DNA from: Roseibacterium elongatum DSM 19469
Lineage (GTDB): Bacteria; Pseudomonadota; Alphaproteobacteria; Rhodobacterales; Rhodobacteraceae
Length of the DNA: 64,000 nucleotides
Direction of reading: 5' to 3'
Assembly: GCF_000590925.1 (NCBI RefSeq)
Contig: NZ_CP004372.1
Coordinates: forward strand, 630,001 to 694,000
Part shown: in pieces, positions 8,849 through 17,464 of the stretch
How positions within the stretch are numbered: the stretch's first letter is position 1
Layout of the letters: every line of letters starts with the position of its first letter
Notes under the pieces: generated by a model
Told to the model about the DNA's origin: nothing
The model's database searches: none
What the model saw: the letters and a program-made list of their open reading frames with translations, nothing else
Position numbers and translations under genes: made by a program

Positions 8849-10609
8849 ATGAGCGACACAGCCGACACCGGTTACCAGGTACTCGCGCGGAAATACCGCC
8901 CCGCGACCTTTGCCGATCTGATCGGTCAGGACGCGATGGTGCGCACGCTCAAAAACGCCTTCGCCGCCGACCGCATCGCGCAGGCTTTCATGCTGACGGG
9001 CATTCGGGGCACCGGCAAGACGACCACGGCGCGGATTATCGCCAAGGGACTTAACTGCATCGGGCCGGACGGCACCGGCGGGCCCACGACCGACCCCTGC
9101 GGCGTCTGCGAGAATTGCAAGGCCATCGCCGAGGGCCGCCATGTCGACGTGATGGAGATGGACGCGGCCAGCCACACGGGTGTGCAGAACATCCGTGACG
9201 CGATCATCGAAACGGTCAGCTACCGCGCCGCGACCGCGCGCTACAAGATCTTCATCATCGACGAGGTTCACATGCTGTCGACCAGCGCGTTCAACGCGCT
9301 GCTCAAGACGCTCGAGGAACCGCCCGCGCATGTGAAGTTCCTGTTCGCGACGACCGAGATCCGCAAGGTTCCGGTCACGGTCCTGTCACGCTGCCAACGG
9401 TTCGACCTGCGGCGGATCGAGCCCGAGGTGATGATCGCCCATCTGAAATCCATCGCGGAAAAGGAAAACGCCGAGATTGCCGAGGATGCGCTCGCGCTGA
9501 TCACGCGGGCGGCCGAGGGGTCGGTACGCGACGCGATGAGCCTTCTGGATCAGGCGATCGCCCATGGCGCGGGCGAAACCACCGCCGACCAGGTGCGCGC
9601 GATGCTCGGGCTGGCCGACCGCGCCCGCGTGCTGGACCTGTTCGAGGCGATCATGCGCGGCGACGCGCCCGGTGCGCTGAACGAGCTGGGCGCGCAATAC
9701 GCCGCCGGGGCCGACCCGCTAGCTGTGCTGCGGGACCTTGCCGAAATCACGCATTGGCTGAGCGTCATCAAGATCACGCCCGAGGCGGCCGAGGACCCGA
9801 CCCTGTCGCCCGAGGAACGCAGCCGGGGCCGTAGCCTCGCCGAGAAACTGCCGATGCGCGTGCTGACGCGGATGTGGCAGATGCTGCTCAAGGCACTGGA
9901 CGAGGTGCGCCTTGCCCCCAACGCCATGATGGCCGCCGAGATGGCAATCATCCGCATGACGCATGTGGCCGATCTGCCGACGCCGGGCGATCTGGTCAAG
10001 AAACTGTCCGAAACACCGCCCCCCGCACCCGGTGGCGGTGGCGGGATGCCTGGGGCCGGCCCGTCCAACGGTGCCGCGCCGCAATCCTATCGATCCTCGG
10101 CGCCACAGGGGGGCGGTGTGCAGGCGGCACTGAACCGGGCGCCCGGCCCGGATCTGTCGCTTTATCCCACATGGGCCAGCGTCGTGGCGCTGGTGGAACA
10201 GGCGCGCGATCTGAAACTGCTGATCGAGGTGAAAACCTGTCTGCGCCTCGTCACTTATGCACCGGGCCGGATCGAGCTGCAGCCGACTGATGCGGCCCCG
10301 CGCGACCTGATCCCGCGCCTGGGCCGGGTGTTGCAGACCGCGACGGGCGCGCGTTGGGCGATCTCGGTCGCGAGCGCGGGCGGAGGGCCCACCATCGCGG
10401 AAGAGGCCGAGGCCGCGAAACGGGCGATGGAGGCCGAGGTCACCGATCATCCGCTGATGCAGGCCGTCCTGTCGAAATTTCCCACTGCGAAGATCACCCA
10501 GATCCGCACCCATCAGGAAATCGCACAGGCCGCCGCCAGCGAAGCCCTGCCCGAAATGCCGGACGAGGACGACACCCCCGAGGATTGGGACCCGTTCGAG
10601 GACGAATGA
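8849..10609 (+). CDS. dnaX: DNA polymerase III subunits gamma and tau
   Basis: Clamp-loader ATPase of the replicative polymerase (586 residues). The AAA+ domain has Walker A GIRGTGKTTT (51-60), a four-cysteine zinc site (C70, C84, C87, C90), the DEVHMLS box and the sensor region LFATTE. Domain III follows, then a Gly/Pro-rich linker near residues 390-425 (PPPAPGGGGGMPG) and a C-terminal tau-like region ending in an acidic tail. A 10-bp imperfect hairpin (8711-8736) lies in the leader between SRP RNA and dnaX. ybaB and recR follow. Confidence 0.96.
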   Translation: MSDTADTGYQVLARKYRPATFADLIGQDAMVRTLKNAFAADRIAQAFMLTGIRGTGKTTTARIIAKGLNCIGPDGTGGPTTDPCGVCENCKAIAEGRHVDVMEMDAASHTGVQNIRDAIIETVSYRAATARYKIFIIDEVHMLSTSAFNALLKTLEEPPAHVKFLFATTEIRKVPVTVLSRCQRFDLRRIEPEVMIAHLKSIAEKENAEIAEDALALITRAAEGSVRDAMSLLDQAIAHGAGETTADQVRAMLGLADRARVLDLFEAIMRGDAPGALNELGAQYAAGADPLAVLRDLAEITHWLSVIKITPEAAEDPTLSPEERSRGRSLAEKLPMRVLTRMWQMLLKALDEVRLAPNAMMAAEMAIIRMTHVADLPTPGDLVKKLSETPPPAPGGGGGMPGAGPSNGAAPQSYRSSAPQGGGVQAALNRAPGPDLSLYPTWASVVALVEQARDLKLLIEVKTCLRLVTYAPGRIELQPTDAAPRDLIPRLGRVLQTATGARWAISVASAGGGPTIAEEAEAAKRAMEAEVTDHPLMQAVLSKFPTAKITQIRTHQEIAQAAASEALPEMPDEDDTPEDWDPFEDE

Positions 10610-10694
10610 ACGCAGCGCCCCGACCCGCGTGATGCCTTGAGCCGACACGACCAAGGGCGTATCTGAAACCGAAGCTTAACACGGAGTGTCCGAC

Positions 10695-11039
10695 ATGCTG
10701 AAGGGATTGGGCCAGCTGGGCGATATGGCCAAGCTGATGAAACAAGCACAGGAAGTGCAAGGCAAGATGGCCGAGATGCAGGAGCAACTCGCCACGATGA
10801 CCGTCACCGGCGAATCCGGAGCGGGCTTGGTCAAGGCGACCTCGACCTGCAAGGGCGAGTTGACCGCGCTGGACATCGACCCGTCGATCTTCAACGAGGA
10901 CGACAAGGAAGTGGTCGAAGACCTGATCCTCGCCGCGATCAAGGACGCCCAGGCCAAGGCGCAGGAGCGCAGCCAGGAAGAAATGTCCAAGCTGACGGAG
11001 GGGCTGGGCTTGCCGGCGGACATGAAGATGCCGTTCTGA
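10695..11039 (+). CDS. YbaB/EbfC family nucleoid-associated protein
   Basis: Small DNA-binding protein (114 residues) forming dimers on the nucleoid; the dnaX-ybaB-recR order is conserved across bacteria. It starts [20 protein letters not shown], followed by the family coiled coil and the DPSIF...[11 protein letters not shown] core. The ATG at 10695 is preferred: GGAG sits about 8 nt upstream, whereas the in-frame GTG at 10686 overlaps that same site. Confidence 0.93.
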   Translation: MLKGLGQLGDMAKLMKQAQEVQGKMAEMQEQLATMTVTGESGAGLVKATSTCKGELTALDIDPSIFNEDDKEVVEDLILAAIKDAQAKAQERSQEEMSKLTEGLGLPADMKMPF

Positions 11040-11046
11040 GGCGCGC

Positions 11047-11646
11047 TTGACCGACGCCCCCAAGGACATCGAAGCGCTGATCGAGGTGATGGCGCGGCTG
11101 CCCGGCCTGGGCCCGCGCTCGGCCCGACGCGCGGTGCTGCACCTGATCAAGAAGCGCGGGCAACTGATGCGCCCCTTGGCCGAGGCCATGACGCGGGTGG
11201 CCGACACCGCCCGCGAATGCCTGAACTGCGGCAATATCGGCACGGCCGACCTGTGCCCGATCTGTGCCGATGACCGTCGTGAGAACGGGCAGATTTGCGT
11301 GGTCGAGGATGTGGCCGACCTGTGGGCGATGGAACGGGGCGGGGCCTTTCAGGGGCGGTATCACGTGCTGGGCGGCACGCTTTCCGCGCTGGACGATGTC
11401 GGGCCCGAGGACCTGCACATTCCCAAGTTGATCGACCGCATCCGGGCAGAGCGCGCGGCCGAGGTCATCCTTGCGCTGAACGCCACCGTCGATGGGCAGA
11501 CCACCGCCCATTACATCGCTGGCGAGATCGAGGGCATGGGCGTTTCCGTGACGTCACTGGCCCAGGGGGTGCCTATCGGGGGCGAGCTCGATTATCTCGA
11601 TGACGGCACGATATCCGCCGCGCTCAAGGCAAGAAAGACACTCTGA
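11047..11646 (+). CDS. recR: Recombination mediator RecR
   Basis: Works with RecF/RecO in loading RecA at gaps. The 199-residue protein starts at a TTG 7 nt after the ybaB stop ([20 protein letters not shown]). It has the helix-hairpin-helix LPGLGPRSA, the C4 zinc finger (C58, C61, C70, C73) and the Toprim domain ([14 protein letters not shown] onward). Length matches the family. The unrelated methyltransferase gene starts 2 nt after the stop. Confidence 0.95.
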   Translation: MTDAPKDIEALIEVMARLPGLGPRSARRAVLHLIKKRGQLMRPLAEAMTRVADTARECLNCGNIGTADLCPICADDRRENGQICVVEDVADLWAMERGGAFQGRYHVLGGTLSALDDVGPEDLHIPKLIDRIRAERAAEVILALNATVDGQTTAHYIAGEIEGMGVSVTSLAQGVPIGGELDYLDDGTISAALKARKTL

Positions 11647-11648
11647 CC

Positions 11649-12698
11649 ATGGACGCACCTTCCGGCTACGTCACTTTGATGTGCCCCGCCTGCGGCGGCG
11701 GCCAGTTGTGGATTCGCGACGGGTTGATGAACTGCCGCCAGTGCGGTCACGAGGTGCGCGCCGAGGGCGGTGTGCACGCCCTTGCCCTTGGCAGCGAACC
11801 GCCCAAGGAAACCCAGGCCGGCGACGTGGCGCGCGCGTTCTTTCCGACCGATGCCGCGCGCCGCAGCCATTACCGCGACCTGTCCATGATCGTGGAACAG
11901 GTCATGGGCCGCCGCCACCTGTCCGAGGTGCTGGAAATCGGCGCGACCGGGGGCGCCTGGACGGCCGGCCTGTCGGCGTCGGACCGGGTGCGCCGCCTCT
12001 ATGCGACGGAAACCACGGCCGCGGCGCTGAACCATCTGGTGTCCATCGCAGCGGCACCGGGTACGATCATCCTGCAATCGGGGGCCGAAACGCTCAGCTT
12101 TGCGCCCGAGTCGCTCGACATGGTCGTGGGGCGCAACACGCTGTGCCAATTGGGCGAGGTGGGCGAGATGCTGACACGCATCCGCGGCTGGCTGAAGCCC
12201 GGCGGCGCCGCGATCTTTCTGGAGCCCTGCCTTCAGGGCAAGATCTGGGCGGCCTTTGCCATGGACCTGATCCGCAGGTTCGAAGCGGCGGGCGGCCCCG
12301 GCGAAGAGCCCCCCGGCAATGGCGGGTTCCTGGGCCGAAAACCGGCCAGCAAAAAGGGCCTGACCGCACTCGTGCAATCCCGACTCGAGGGGGGCACCCG
12401 GCAGGTGTTGCAGGGGGCGCAGGGCATTGGTCGCGGCGAAGATCGCGTCTTTGACATCTCGACGCTCTGCGGCGCGGGTTATGAGGCCGGGTTTTCCGAA
12501 TGTTTCCCCATCGACCAGCCACAGGACGAGGTCACCCCGCTACGCCGCTTGAAGAACACGCTCGAGGGATTGCTGGGTCACGAGAAGGGCGCGCTGGAGC
12601 GCTACGGCCCACTCTTCGAGTCGCTGGAGGTCACGTTCGGCGCCTTGCCCGAAACCGCGATGGTCGCGCCGAACGTGTATTTCGTGTTCCGGGCCTGA
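11649..12698 (+). CDS. SAM-dependent methyltransferase with N-terminal zinc ribbon
   Basis: A 349-residue protein. Residues about 12-35 hold two CxxC pairs (MCPACGGG, NCRQCGHE), a zinc ribbon. A class I methyltransferase core follows: motif I region VLEIGATGGAWTAG, and ESLDMVVGRNTLCQL then LKPGGAAIFLEP as the post-core strands. Motif I has one glycine replaced (GATGG instead of GxGxG), so activity is not certain. It begins 2 nt after recR and probably shares its transcript. Substrate unknown. Confidence 0.7.
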   Translation: MDAPSGYVTLMCPACGGGQLWIRDGLMNCRQCGHEVRAEGGVHALALGSEPPKETQAGDVARAFFPTDAARRSHYRDLSMIVEQVMGRRHLSEVLEIGATGGAWTAGLSASDRVRRLYATETTAAALNHLVSIAAAPGTIILQSGAETLSFAPESLDMVVGRNTLCQLGEVGEMLTRIRGWLKPGGAAIFLEPCLQGKIWAAFAMDLIRRFEAAGGPGEEPPGNGGFLGRKPASKKGLTALVQSRLEGGTRQVLQGAQGIGRGEDRVFDISTLCGAGYEAGFSECFPIDQPQDEVTPLRRLKNTLEGLLGHEKGALERYGPLFESLEVTFGALPETAMVAPNVYFVFRA

Positions 12699-12734
12699 GC
12701 GCCTGCCGCGCCCTGTAGGAAAAGCCCCTTGGGC

Positions 12735-13904
12735 CTACTGCGCACCGCAATAGAAAAAATCGCAATGGGGCCAATCGCATCTGAAGGTGCAGCCTGGGTC
12801 GGCCTCGCAATTCTGCCGCCATGCCCAACTGTAGCCCATGCAATATGACTGACCGCGCTGCGGCGGCTGGCAACTGGTAAGCGCGTTGGTCTCGCAGACC
12901 CAGACGCAATCGGCATCAGCAAGGCATTCCTGCTGGTTATACCATACGGTTCTGCCCCAGCTCGGCGATTGCGGCACAGTCCCCGAAGGTGGGGCGGGCG
13001 GCGGTGCAGCCAGCCCGTGACAATCGCTCCTGTCCGTGCCGGCCGCGCAAATCCCGGTTCCGATCCCTGGCTCGTCGCAGGTGCCGTCATAGGCATGGGT
13101 GCAGCAGTCCGGGCCGACGCACCGCCCCCCGGTCGAGGGACCAACTCCCGCGCAATCTGCGACATCCGTCCCACGAGCACAGCCGGTGCCATTCGGGGGT
13201 TCATTGCAAATGCCGTTATTGGCCAGCAAGCAGGTCTGACTGCGCAGCCCACTACAATCGACCAAGTCGGAGTATGCGGCACACCGCCCCGTTCCGATGC
13301 CCGGCTCGTCGCAAACCCCGTTGTTGGTGTACGGGCACGAACCCTGTCCGACCCCGTAGCAGTCAGCCGTATCCGTACCTCGCGGGCAAAGCCCTGTACC
13401 GCCTGCGACAGGCTCGTCACAGACCCCGTTTCTCGCTCGGTCGCAGGCATCCCCGCCCATAGTATAGCAATCACGCGTGTCTGTTCCTTGGGGACAAGTC
13501 CCGTTGCCAACCACCGGCTCGTCGCACACGTTGTTGTAGGCCGTTGGACAACTCTGAGTGCCCGGTTGCCCGGGCGGCAATGGGGCCCCGATCCCACGAC
13601 AGTCTGCCGTGTCTGTTCCGGGTGCGCACAGATGTGGCTCGTCACACTCTCCATCGCCGATCCACTGCGATGGACAGGGATTGAAGGGTCGACGGCAGTC
13701 CGCGACATCCGTGCCGGGGGCGCACAACCCCGTTCCGCCGGGACCGGGCTCGTCGCATTCGCCGTCATTGATCCACTCGGCGGGGCACGGATTGCGAAGC
13801 TGTGCCGCGGCCTGCTCTGGTGCCAGCACGCTCCAGAAGGCGACAGACAACATCACCAAAACAGCGCGCGCAAAGACGCCCCCTCCAGAAATGAGATGCC
13901 GCAT
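12735..13904 (-). CDS. Secreted cysteine-rich repeat protein, unknown function
   Basis: A 389-residue protein with 40 cysteines. A signal peptide covers about residues 1-35 (hydrophobic VLVMLSVAFWSVL, then a QAAAQ cleavage region). Residues 40-295 are seven copies of a four-cysteine module, each with a C-[DN]-E-P turn and a final C-x8-C containing a TD..D pattern (YSD in copy 5). Copy starts are near C40, C77, C119, C154, C190, C225 and C268. The acidic turns look able to bind calcium and the four cysteines to form two disulfides, loosely like Notch/LNR modules; that is inference. After a Pro-rich linker, residues 320-389 hold ten further cysteines and many aromatics. ATG 13904 has a GGGAGGGGG site. 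It is followed downstream on + by recR-linked genes in convergence. Confidence 0.75.
   Translation of the reverse strand: MRHLISGGGVFARAVLVMLSVAFWSVLAPEQAAAQLRNPCPAEWINDGECDEPGPGGTGLCAPGTDVADCRRPFNPCPSQWIGDGECDEPHLCAPGTDTADCRGIGAPLPPGQPGTQSCPTAYNNVCDEPVVGNGTCPQGTDTRDCYTMGGDACDRARNGVCDEPVAGGTGLCPRGTDTADCYGVGQGSCPYTNNGVCDEPGIGTGRCAAYSDLVDCSGLRSQTCLLANNGICNEPPNGTGCARGTDVADCAGVGPSTGGRCVGPDCCTHAYDGTCDEPGIGTGICAAGTDRSDCHGLAAPPPAPPSGTVPQSPSWGRTVWYNQQECLADADCVWVCETNALTSCQPPQRGQSYCMGYSWAWRQNCEADPGCTFRCDWPHCDFFYCGAQ
13020..13787 (-). repeat. Seven-copy cysteine module (intragenic)
   Basis: Nucleotides coding residues 40-295 of the secreted Cys-rich protein. Seven tandem modules of about 30-42 residues have cysteines in order C1-C2-C3-C4. 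C3 to C4 is always eight residues; C2 to C3 varies from 5 to 10. The protein pattern is far better conserved than the DNA, so the copies are old rather than a recent DNA amplification. Confidence 0.8.
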
Positions 13905-13974
13905 AACCCCCTCCCAACCTGAGCTTTACAGATTGGATCATATGCAATGACCGGGCCGCTGGCCTTGATATGGC

Positions 13975-14619
13975 TCAACGCATGGGGCTGAAGATCGCTT
14001 GGTCCAGCGTGCAATCGCGGATGACGTCCTCGCCACAGACGCGCGGCTGCATGTCGCGCGTCAGGCAAAGGCGCACCTCCTGCACGCGTCCGGCGCGGCA
14101 GGTCACGGTCAGCATGTCGGCGCTCAGATCCGGGTTCACTTCTAGGAACGCCTCTTCGATCACGGTCGCAGGCAGGCGCACCTCGCGATCCAGCCGACGC
14201 AACAGGTCGGGTCGGGTGACGCTGTCATAGGCAAACCGCGACAGCGCGTAATAATCGGCCGCATCCAGCCCCGTGCAGACACCATGCTTGCGCCACTGGT
14301 GCCAGGCCAGCCCCGAAGAGCCCATGATATCGACCATCTCGCCGGTCATACGGCGGGTCGGCATGGGCTCGACCGTGGGGCAATAGCTGGGCCAGCCGTT
14401 GTCGTACTGGGGCCACAACCCATGCAGGGTGAAGCCATACCCCTGCCCCGCATCGCATTGCGGGCTGCCGCGATCATCGCCTTCGATTGCGCACCAACTG
14501 GGCGTCCAACTGAGGGACAAGACGTAGTAATCGAACTCGCCCGCACGGTCGCCTTCGGCCATGGACATGGCCGGACATACGGCCATCAGGGCCGCCATCA
14601 CGATGTTGCGCACGCGCAT
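13975..14619 (-). CDS. Secreted ribonuclease T2 family protein
   Basis: A 214-residue protein with an N-terminal signal peptide (MRVRNIVMAALMAVCPAMSMA). It shows the two T2 active-site segments: CAS I as FTLHGLWPQ (H66) and CAS II as HQWRKHGVC (H107, K111, H112). RNase T2 enzymes cleave RNA through a 2',3'-cyclic intermediate in periplasm or outside the cell. The usual CAS II glutamate (HEWxKHG) is glutamine here (Q108, codon CAG). At least eight cysteines fit a disulfide-rich exported fold. The Cys-repeat gene follows 70 nt downstream on the same strand. Confidence 0.88.
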   Translation of the reverse strand: MRVRNIVMAALMAVCPAMSMAEGDRAGEFDYYVLSLSWTPSWCAIEGDDRGSPQCDAGQGYGFTLHGLWPQYDNGWPSYCPTVEPMPTRRMTGEMVDIMGSSGLAWHQWRKHGVCTGLDAADYYALSRFAYDSVTRPDLLRRLDREVRLPATVIEEAFLEVNPDLSADMLTVTCRAGRVQEVRLCLTRDMQPRVCGEDVIRDCTLDQAIFSPMR

Positions 14620-14659
14620 TCCCTCTTCCCTCTGGCAGGATCAGGGCCTATATACGCTG

Positions 14660-14699
14660 CGATTTCCCTGAAATCGAGGAATTGCGGAGGTCCCTCCGC
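14660..14699 (+). other. Two consecutive inverted repeats upstream of the DUF1013 gene
   Basis: The first is CGATTTC-CCT-GAAATCG (14660-14676, perfect 7-bp arms). The second is GCGGAG-GTCC-CTCCGC (14684-14699, perfect 6-bp arms extendable to 7). A TATATA hexamer (14649-14654) lies just upstream, with no convincing -35. They could be operator sites or a structured leader for the regulator gene at 14752. Confidence 0.45.
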
Positions 14700-14751
14700 A
14701 GCCGCTTCAACGGCCCGATCCTCGTGTTTGCTGTCTCAAGGAGACGATCCG

Positions 14752-15531
14752 ATGAACAAACCCATCATGGCCAAGGCCACCGCCGTCTGGCTCGTCGACA
14801 ACACCACCCTCAGCTTCAAGCAGATCGGCGATTTCTGTGGATTGCATGAACTCGAGGTGCAGGGCATCGCCGATGGCGACGTGGCCACCGGCGTCAAAGG
14901 GTTCGACCCGATCGTGAACAACCAGCTCACCCAGGACGAAATCGACAAGGGCGAGGCCGACGCGACCCACAAGCTGAAGCTGAAGTTCAACGCCGCCGCC
15001 GTCGGCGAGGAAAAGCGTCGCGGCCCGCGCTATACGCCGCTGTCCAAGCGGCAGGATCGCCCTGCCTCGATTCTGTGGCTGGTCAAGTTCCACCCGGAAC
15101 TGTCCGATGGCCAGATCTCGAAGCTGGTGGGCACCACCAAGCCGACGATTCAGGCCATCCGCGAACGCACGCACTGGAACATCGCCAATATCCAACCCAT
15201 CGACCCGGTGGCCCTTGGCCTGTGCAAGCAGTCCGAACTGGACGCCGCCGTGCAAAAGGCCAACGCCAAGCGCGCCCAAGACGGCGCGGTTATGTCGGAT
15301 GACGAACGCCGCCGTCTGGTCTCGACCGAGCAGAGTCTCGTGGCCGATCCCGACGAGCCCAAGATCCCCAGTGCCATTTCCGGGCTCGAGTCGTTCTCGC
15401 TGGGTGGGGGCAATGCGCCCGAAACTGAAGACGAGGACGATCCGCAAAAGGCAATGGTGGACGCCGAGAGCCTGTTCAATCTGCCCAACACCGACGACGA
15501 AGAAGACGAGGATGAAGACACCGCACGGTGA
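14752..15531 (+). CDS. DUF1013 family protein (TrcR-type cell-cycle transcriptional regulator)
   Basis: A 259-residue alphaproteobacterial protein. The N-terminal half reads MAKATAVWLVDNTTLSFKQI and later ILWLVKFHPELSDGQISKLV, then GTTKPTIQAIRERTHWN, two helix-turn-helix-like units. The C-terminal ~50 residues are strongly acidic (ends TDDEEDEDEDTAR). I recall this family as TrcR, a cell-cycle-linked transcription factor in Caulobacter; the family call is firmer than the role. ATG 14752 has AAGGAG 8 nt upstream. It stands alone, divergent from RNase T2, with two inverted repeats in the leader. Confidence 0.8.
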   Translation: MNKPIMAKATAVWLVDNTTLSFKQIGDFCGLHELEVQGIADGDVATGVKGFDPIVNNQLTQDEIDKGEADATHKLKLKFNAAAVGEEKRRGPRYTPLSKRQDRPASILWLVKFHPELSDGQISKLVGTTKPTIQAIRERTHWNIANIQPIDPVALGLCKQSELDAAVQKANAKRAQDGAVMSDDERRRLVSTEQSLVADPDEPKIPSAISGLESFSLGGGNAPETEDEDDPQKAMVDAESLFNLPNTDDEEDEDEDTAR

Positions 15532-15561
15532 CGTCGCGGCACAATCCTACGCATAACCGGG

Positions 15562-15579
15562 TCGGCGCCAAGGCGCCGA
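15562..15579 (+). other. Hairpin between convergent genes
   Basis: Perfect inverted repeat TCGGCGCC-AA-GGCGCCGA in the 88-nt gap between the DUF1013 gene and the convergent SDR gene. It has no T-run, so it may be a weak bidirectional terminator or mRNA 3'-end stabiliser. Confidence 0.4.
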
Positions 15580-15619
15580 TCCGCCAGGTTTCAGGGGCGC
15601 GCACCCGCCCGCTGATACG

Positions 15620-16429
15620 TCAGTGGGCCGCCGTGGAGACATTGTCCAGCAACGTGCGCCCGCCATCCACCGTCAGCACCTCGCCGGTGACGAACCCCGC
15701 GCCGTCCGAGGCGAGGAATTGCACGGCCGCCGTGACCTCGCGCGCGCTGCCGATGCGGCCCATCGGGGTGCATTGCTTGATCTCGTCGCGCAGACCGTCG
15801 GTTTCGTTCAGGCTTTCCTTCAGGCTGGCCGACATCAGTGAGCCGAAGGCGACGCCGTTCACCCGAATGCGATGCGGGGCCAAGGCCACCGCAAGGCTGC
15901 GCGTGGCCTGATCGAGAGCCGCGCATGAGATCGAGTAGCCCATCAGGTCGGGATGGGTGCGGCGGGCCGCGATCGACGAGATGTTGATGATCGACCCGAT
16001 CGGCCCCTCTTCGACGCCATTCTCCTCGGCCTGCTGGATCATGCGCTTGGCCACCGCCTGGCTGAGGCGCAGGGCGGTGAACATGTTCTGCTCGAGCAGC
16101 GTACCGACGGAACTGTCGGCGGGGTCCAGCGGGTCGGTCGTCAGGACCTGCCGGCTGGCGTTCACCAGGATGTCGATCCGGTCGAAGGCATCGATTGTCG
16201 CCGAGAGCAGGTTGGCCACCGTCAATTTCTCGCGCAGATCGCCGGCGAAATAGCGCACCTGGCCCTTCTCATCCTCGACCGCGCCGCATTCATCGGCCAG
16301 CCGCGCCTCGTCACGGTCGGCGAACATCACATTCGCGCCGCGGTCGATGAAATGGCGCGCAATGGCCAGGCCGACGCCGTTTGCCGCGCCGGTGATGACT
16401 GCGGTCTTGCCTTGGATCGAAAGGGACAT
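15620..16429 (-). CDS. SDR-family protein with replaced catalytic lysine
   Basis: A 269-residue short-chain dehydrogenase/reductase fold. The cofactor motif TGAANGVG (about 13-20) and the FADRD segment after strand 2 are present. The catalytic Ser region is INISS (about 149-152). The YxxxK motif reads YSISC: Tyr165 is present but position 169 is Cys (codon TGC), and NNAG is replaced by NAS. The C-terminal end (FVTGEVLTVDGGRTLLDN) is typical of classical SDRs. Either the enzyme uses altered chemistry or it is a non-catalytic member; the substrate is unknown. Confidence 0.8.
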   Translation of the reverse strand: MSLSIQGKTAVITGAANGVGLAIARHFIDRGANVMFADRDEARLADECGAVEDEKGQVRYFAGDLREKLTVANLLSATIDAFDRIDILVNASRQVLTTDPLDPADSSVGTLLEQNMFTALRLSQAVAKRMIQQAEENGVEEGPIGSIINISSIAARRTHPDLMGYSISCAALDQATRSLAVALAPHRIRVNGVAFGSLMSASLKESLNETDGLRDEIKQCTPMGRIGSAREVTAAVQFLASDGAGFVTGEVLTVDGGRTLLDNVSTAAH

Positions 16430-16443
16430 GGGGGTGCTCTCCG

Positions 16444-17445
16444 CTAGCGGGCCGCACGCCGTGGCTTGGCGGCCTCGTAGATCTTGTAGCCTTCCAACTC
16501 ACCCAGCATCCGGCCGGTGCCGAAACTGGCTCTCAGCGTGTCTTCATAGGGCAGGTGGCGGTTGGCCACCATGAAAAACCGCCCCGAGGGTTTCAGCATC
16601 CGTGCCGCCGCGGCAATGAAGGCACGCCCAAGCGCCGGGTCGGCCTTGCGCCCAATGTGAAACGGCGGATTGCACAGGATGGCGTCATAGGGCTCATCGG
16701 GTTGAAACCGTGTCGCATCGGCCCAAAAAAACCGGGCGCGATCATCCTCGATATTGGCCTCGGCCGCCTCGAGCATGGCGTGGTCGGCCTCGATCAGGTC
16801 GAGGCTTTCGATCCCCGCCTGTTCGGCCAGAACCTCGCCCGAGATATAGCCCCATCCCGCGCCAAGGTCGGCGACGCGCCCCTTGAGCGGCGGCACCAAC
16901 GCGACCAGGATCTCGGATCCGCGATCCGGGCCATCGGCCGAAAAGCCGCCCGGAACCGTCAGGTAGCCGTCGTCGGTCTGGATCGGCTGGGGAATCCAGT
17001 CCATCACGGCCTCGGGCAGGGTCTCGGGCCGGGTCAGCCAGATCAGTTTGCCATGCGATTTCGACAGCACGCCGTCGATATCGAACACGTTGCGCAGCTG
17101 CTTGAGAACCGATTCGATGCCCTCGTCCTTTTGGCCGTCGACCATCAGGATGCCGCCGGGCGGCAAGGCGATCAGCGCCTCGGCAATGGCGCCAAGGGTG
17201 GCGGCGCGGGCCTTGACGATCTGCACAAGCGCGGCGGCGAAATCGCGCCCCTCGGGCCGCTCGACGGCCACCTCAAGCCCCCTCGCGGCGAGGCGGTCGT
17301 GGTCGGGCGCAAAGCCCTGCATGCAGAAAACCGCGCCAAACGCGGAAAAATCGGCATCGCCACGGGCGCGCATCACCAAAACGGCGCCATCGGGCAGGAT
17401 CACATCGCCTGCCGCGATCGCAAGGGTCCAGCGGGGGTCTGTCAT
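16444..17445 (-). CDS. RsmC-like class I methyltransferase
   Basis: A 333-residue protein in two halves like RsmC/RlmG: a degenerate N-terminal methyltransferase-like domain and a C-terminal catalytic one. The C-terminal half has SAM motif I ADLGAGWGYISGEVL (about 195-209) and the N6/N2-methylating NPPFH motif (about 259-263), followed by LKPSGRFFMVANRHLPYE. Family members methylate guanine-N2 in rRNA, and a 16S rRNA target is the best guess. Divergent orientation is absent: it sits upstream of the SDR gene on the same strand, 14 nt away. Confidence 0.82.
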   Translation of the reverse strand: MTDPRWTLAIAAGDVILPDGAVLVMRARGDADFSAFGAVFCMQGFAPDHDRLAARGLEVAVERPEGRDFAAALVQIVKARAATLGAIAEALIALPPGGILMVDGQKDEGIESVLKQLRNVFDIDGVLSKSHGKLIWLTRPETLPEAVMDWIPQPIQTDDGYLTVPGGFSADGPDRGSEILVALVPPLKGRVADLGAGWGYISGEVLAEQAGIESLDLIEADHAMLEAAEANIEDDRARFFWADATRFQPDEPYDAILCNPPFHIGRKADPALGRAFIAAAARMLKPSGRFFMVANRHLPYEDTLRASFGTGRMLGELEGYKIYEAAKPRRAAR

Positions 17446-17464
17446 GGGTTGGGAAGGACCGCGA

